From contig CAUASQ010000025.1 of the NCBI GenBank assembly GCA_958431945.1, forward strand, positions 1-15,841: a DNA stretch of 15,841 nucleotides, written 5' to 3'. The stretch comes from an uncultured Collinsella sp. (GTDB lineage: Bacteria > Actinomycetota > Coriobacteriia > Coriobacteriales > Coriobacteriaceae). Both the position numbers and the translations under genes were made by a program. A model generated the notes under the pieces. That model made no database searches, was not told the DNA's origin, and saw only the letters and a list, made by a program, of their open reading frames with translations. Positions 15,797 to 15,841 of this stretch are shown here, in pieces. Position 1 is the stretch's first letter; the number at the start of each line of letters is the position of its first letter.

Positions 15797-15841
15797 ATGA
15801 CCCAATCCGCTGTCAAGAGCCACAATGGCCCCGCCGACCGC
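15797..15841 (+). CDS. Possible start of a further gene, cut by the window end
   Basis: ATG at 15797 opens a frame that runs off the end after 15 codons (MTQSAVKSHNGPADR). Third positions are mostly G or C, as in the real genes here. No good ribosome-binding site is visible, and the start is only 8 bases after the long stem of the structured element. A gene on the opposite strand ending here cannot be excluded. No function can be assigned. Confidence 0.3.
   Translation, partial: MTQSAVKSHNGPADR

Noticed and set aside
15762..15841. Convergent minus-strand gene ending in the terminal bases
   Set aside because: Minus-strand frames have poorer codon bias than the + frame from 15797, and too little sequence is available to decide.

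Overview
The window is a GC-rich bacterial chromosome segment. Almost every gene lies on the + strand with short spacers or overlaps. The products are housekeeping proteins: translation factors, glycerol kinase, uracil salvage, a complete F1Fo ATP synthase, MurA and a LytR-CpsA-Psr (LCP) cell-wall ligase. A GC-rich genome with murA just downstream of atpC and an LCP protein nearby points to Actinobacteria. The protein style (64-residue c subunit, AtpF with a signal-peptide-like N terminus, PrmC with an Ala/Glu-rich insert, GTG and TTG starts) suggests Coriobacteriia, most likely Collinsella or a close relative. The genus is an inference and was not tested.

Layout. 1-101: the last codons of a gene that look like the C terminus of release factor 1 (prfA). 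102-696: a long, relatively AT-rich non-coding spacer dense in inverted repeats. 697-1947: prmC, the methyltransferase that modifies release factors. 1962-2659: a small HicA/HicB toxin-antitoxin cassette with its own palindromic promoter-operator. 2794-3537: a TsaC/Sua5-type tRNA threonylcarbamoyladenosine synthase. 3551-5092: glycerol kinase. 5216-5863: uracil phosphoribosyltransferase. 5864-6143: a hairpin-containing spacer ending in a likely promoter. 6144-13027: the ATP synthase operon in the order (atpI-position membrane protein)-B-E-F-H-A-G-D-C, closed by a strong intrinsic terminator. 13116-15647: murA followed by an LCP gene. 15648-15841: a structured repeat and possibly the first codons of another gene.

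The most notable find is a pair of related elements of about 140 nt, at 102-241 and 15648-15789. Each starts right at the stop codon of a gene (prfA and the LCP gene), 15.5 kb apart. Each has a short hairpin with the conserved base GTTACGCGG/CCGCGTAAC, then the linker GACGCTGC, then a long stem with one conserved bulged T, an inner stem, and a variable distal hairpin. The two copies differ at many stem positions, but the differences are compensatory and pairing is kept. This is what a structure under selection would look like. I do not recognise the family. The long stem has an A-tract before it and a T-tract after it, so it could act as an elaborate, possibly bidirectional, terminator. It could also be a REP-like repeat or a structured RNA.

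How the genes fit together: PrfA, PrmC and TsaC are all translation-quality genes that often cluster, and here the hicAB cassette splits them. The ATP synthase genes are translationally coupled through 1-11 nt overlaps. The c-subunit gene has its own strong ribosome-binding site and a leader hairpin, which fits the higher copy number of that subunit. MurA (first committed step of peptidoglycan synthesis) and the LCP protein (attachment of polymers to peptidoglycan) form a cell-envelope pair.
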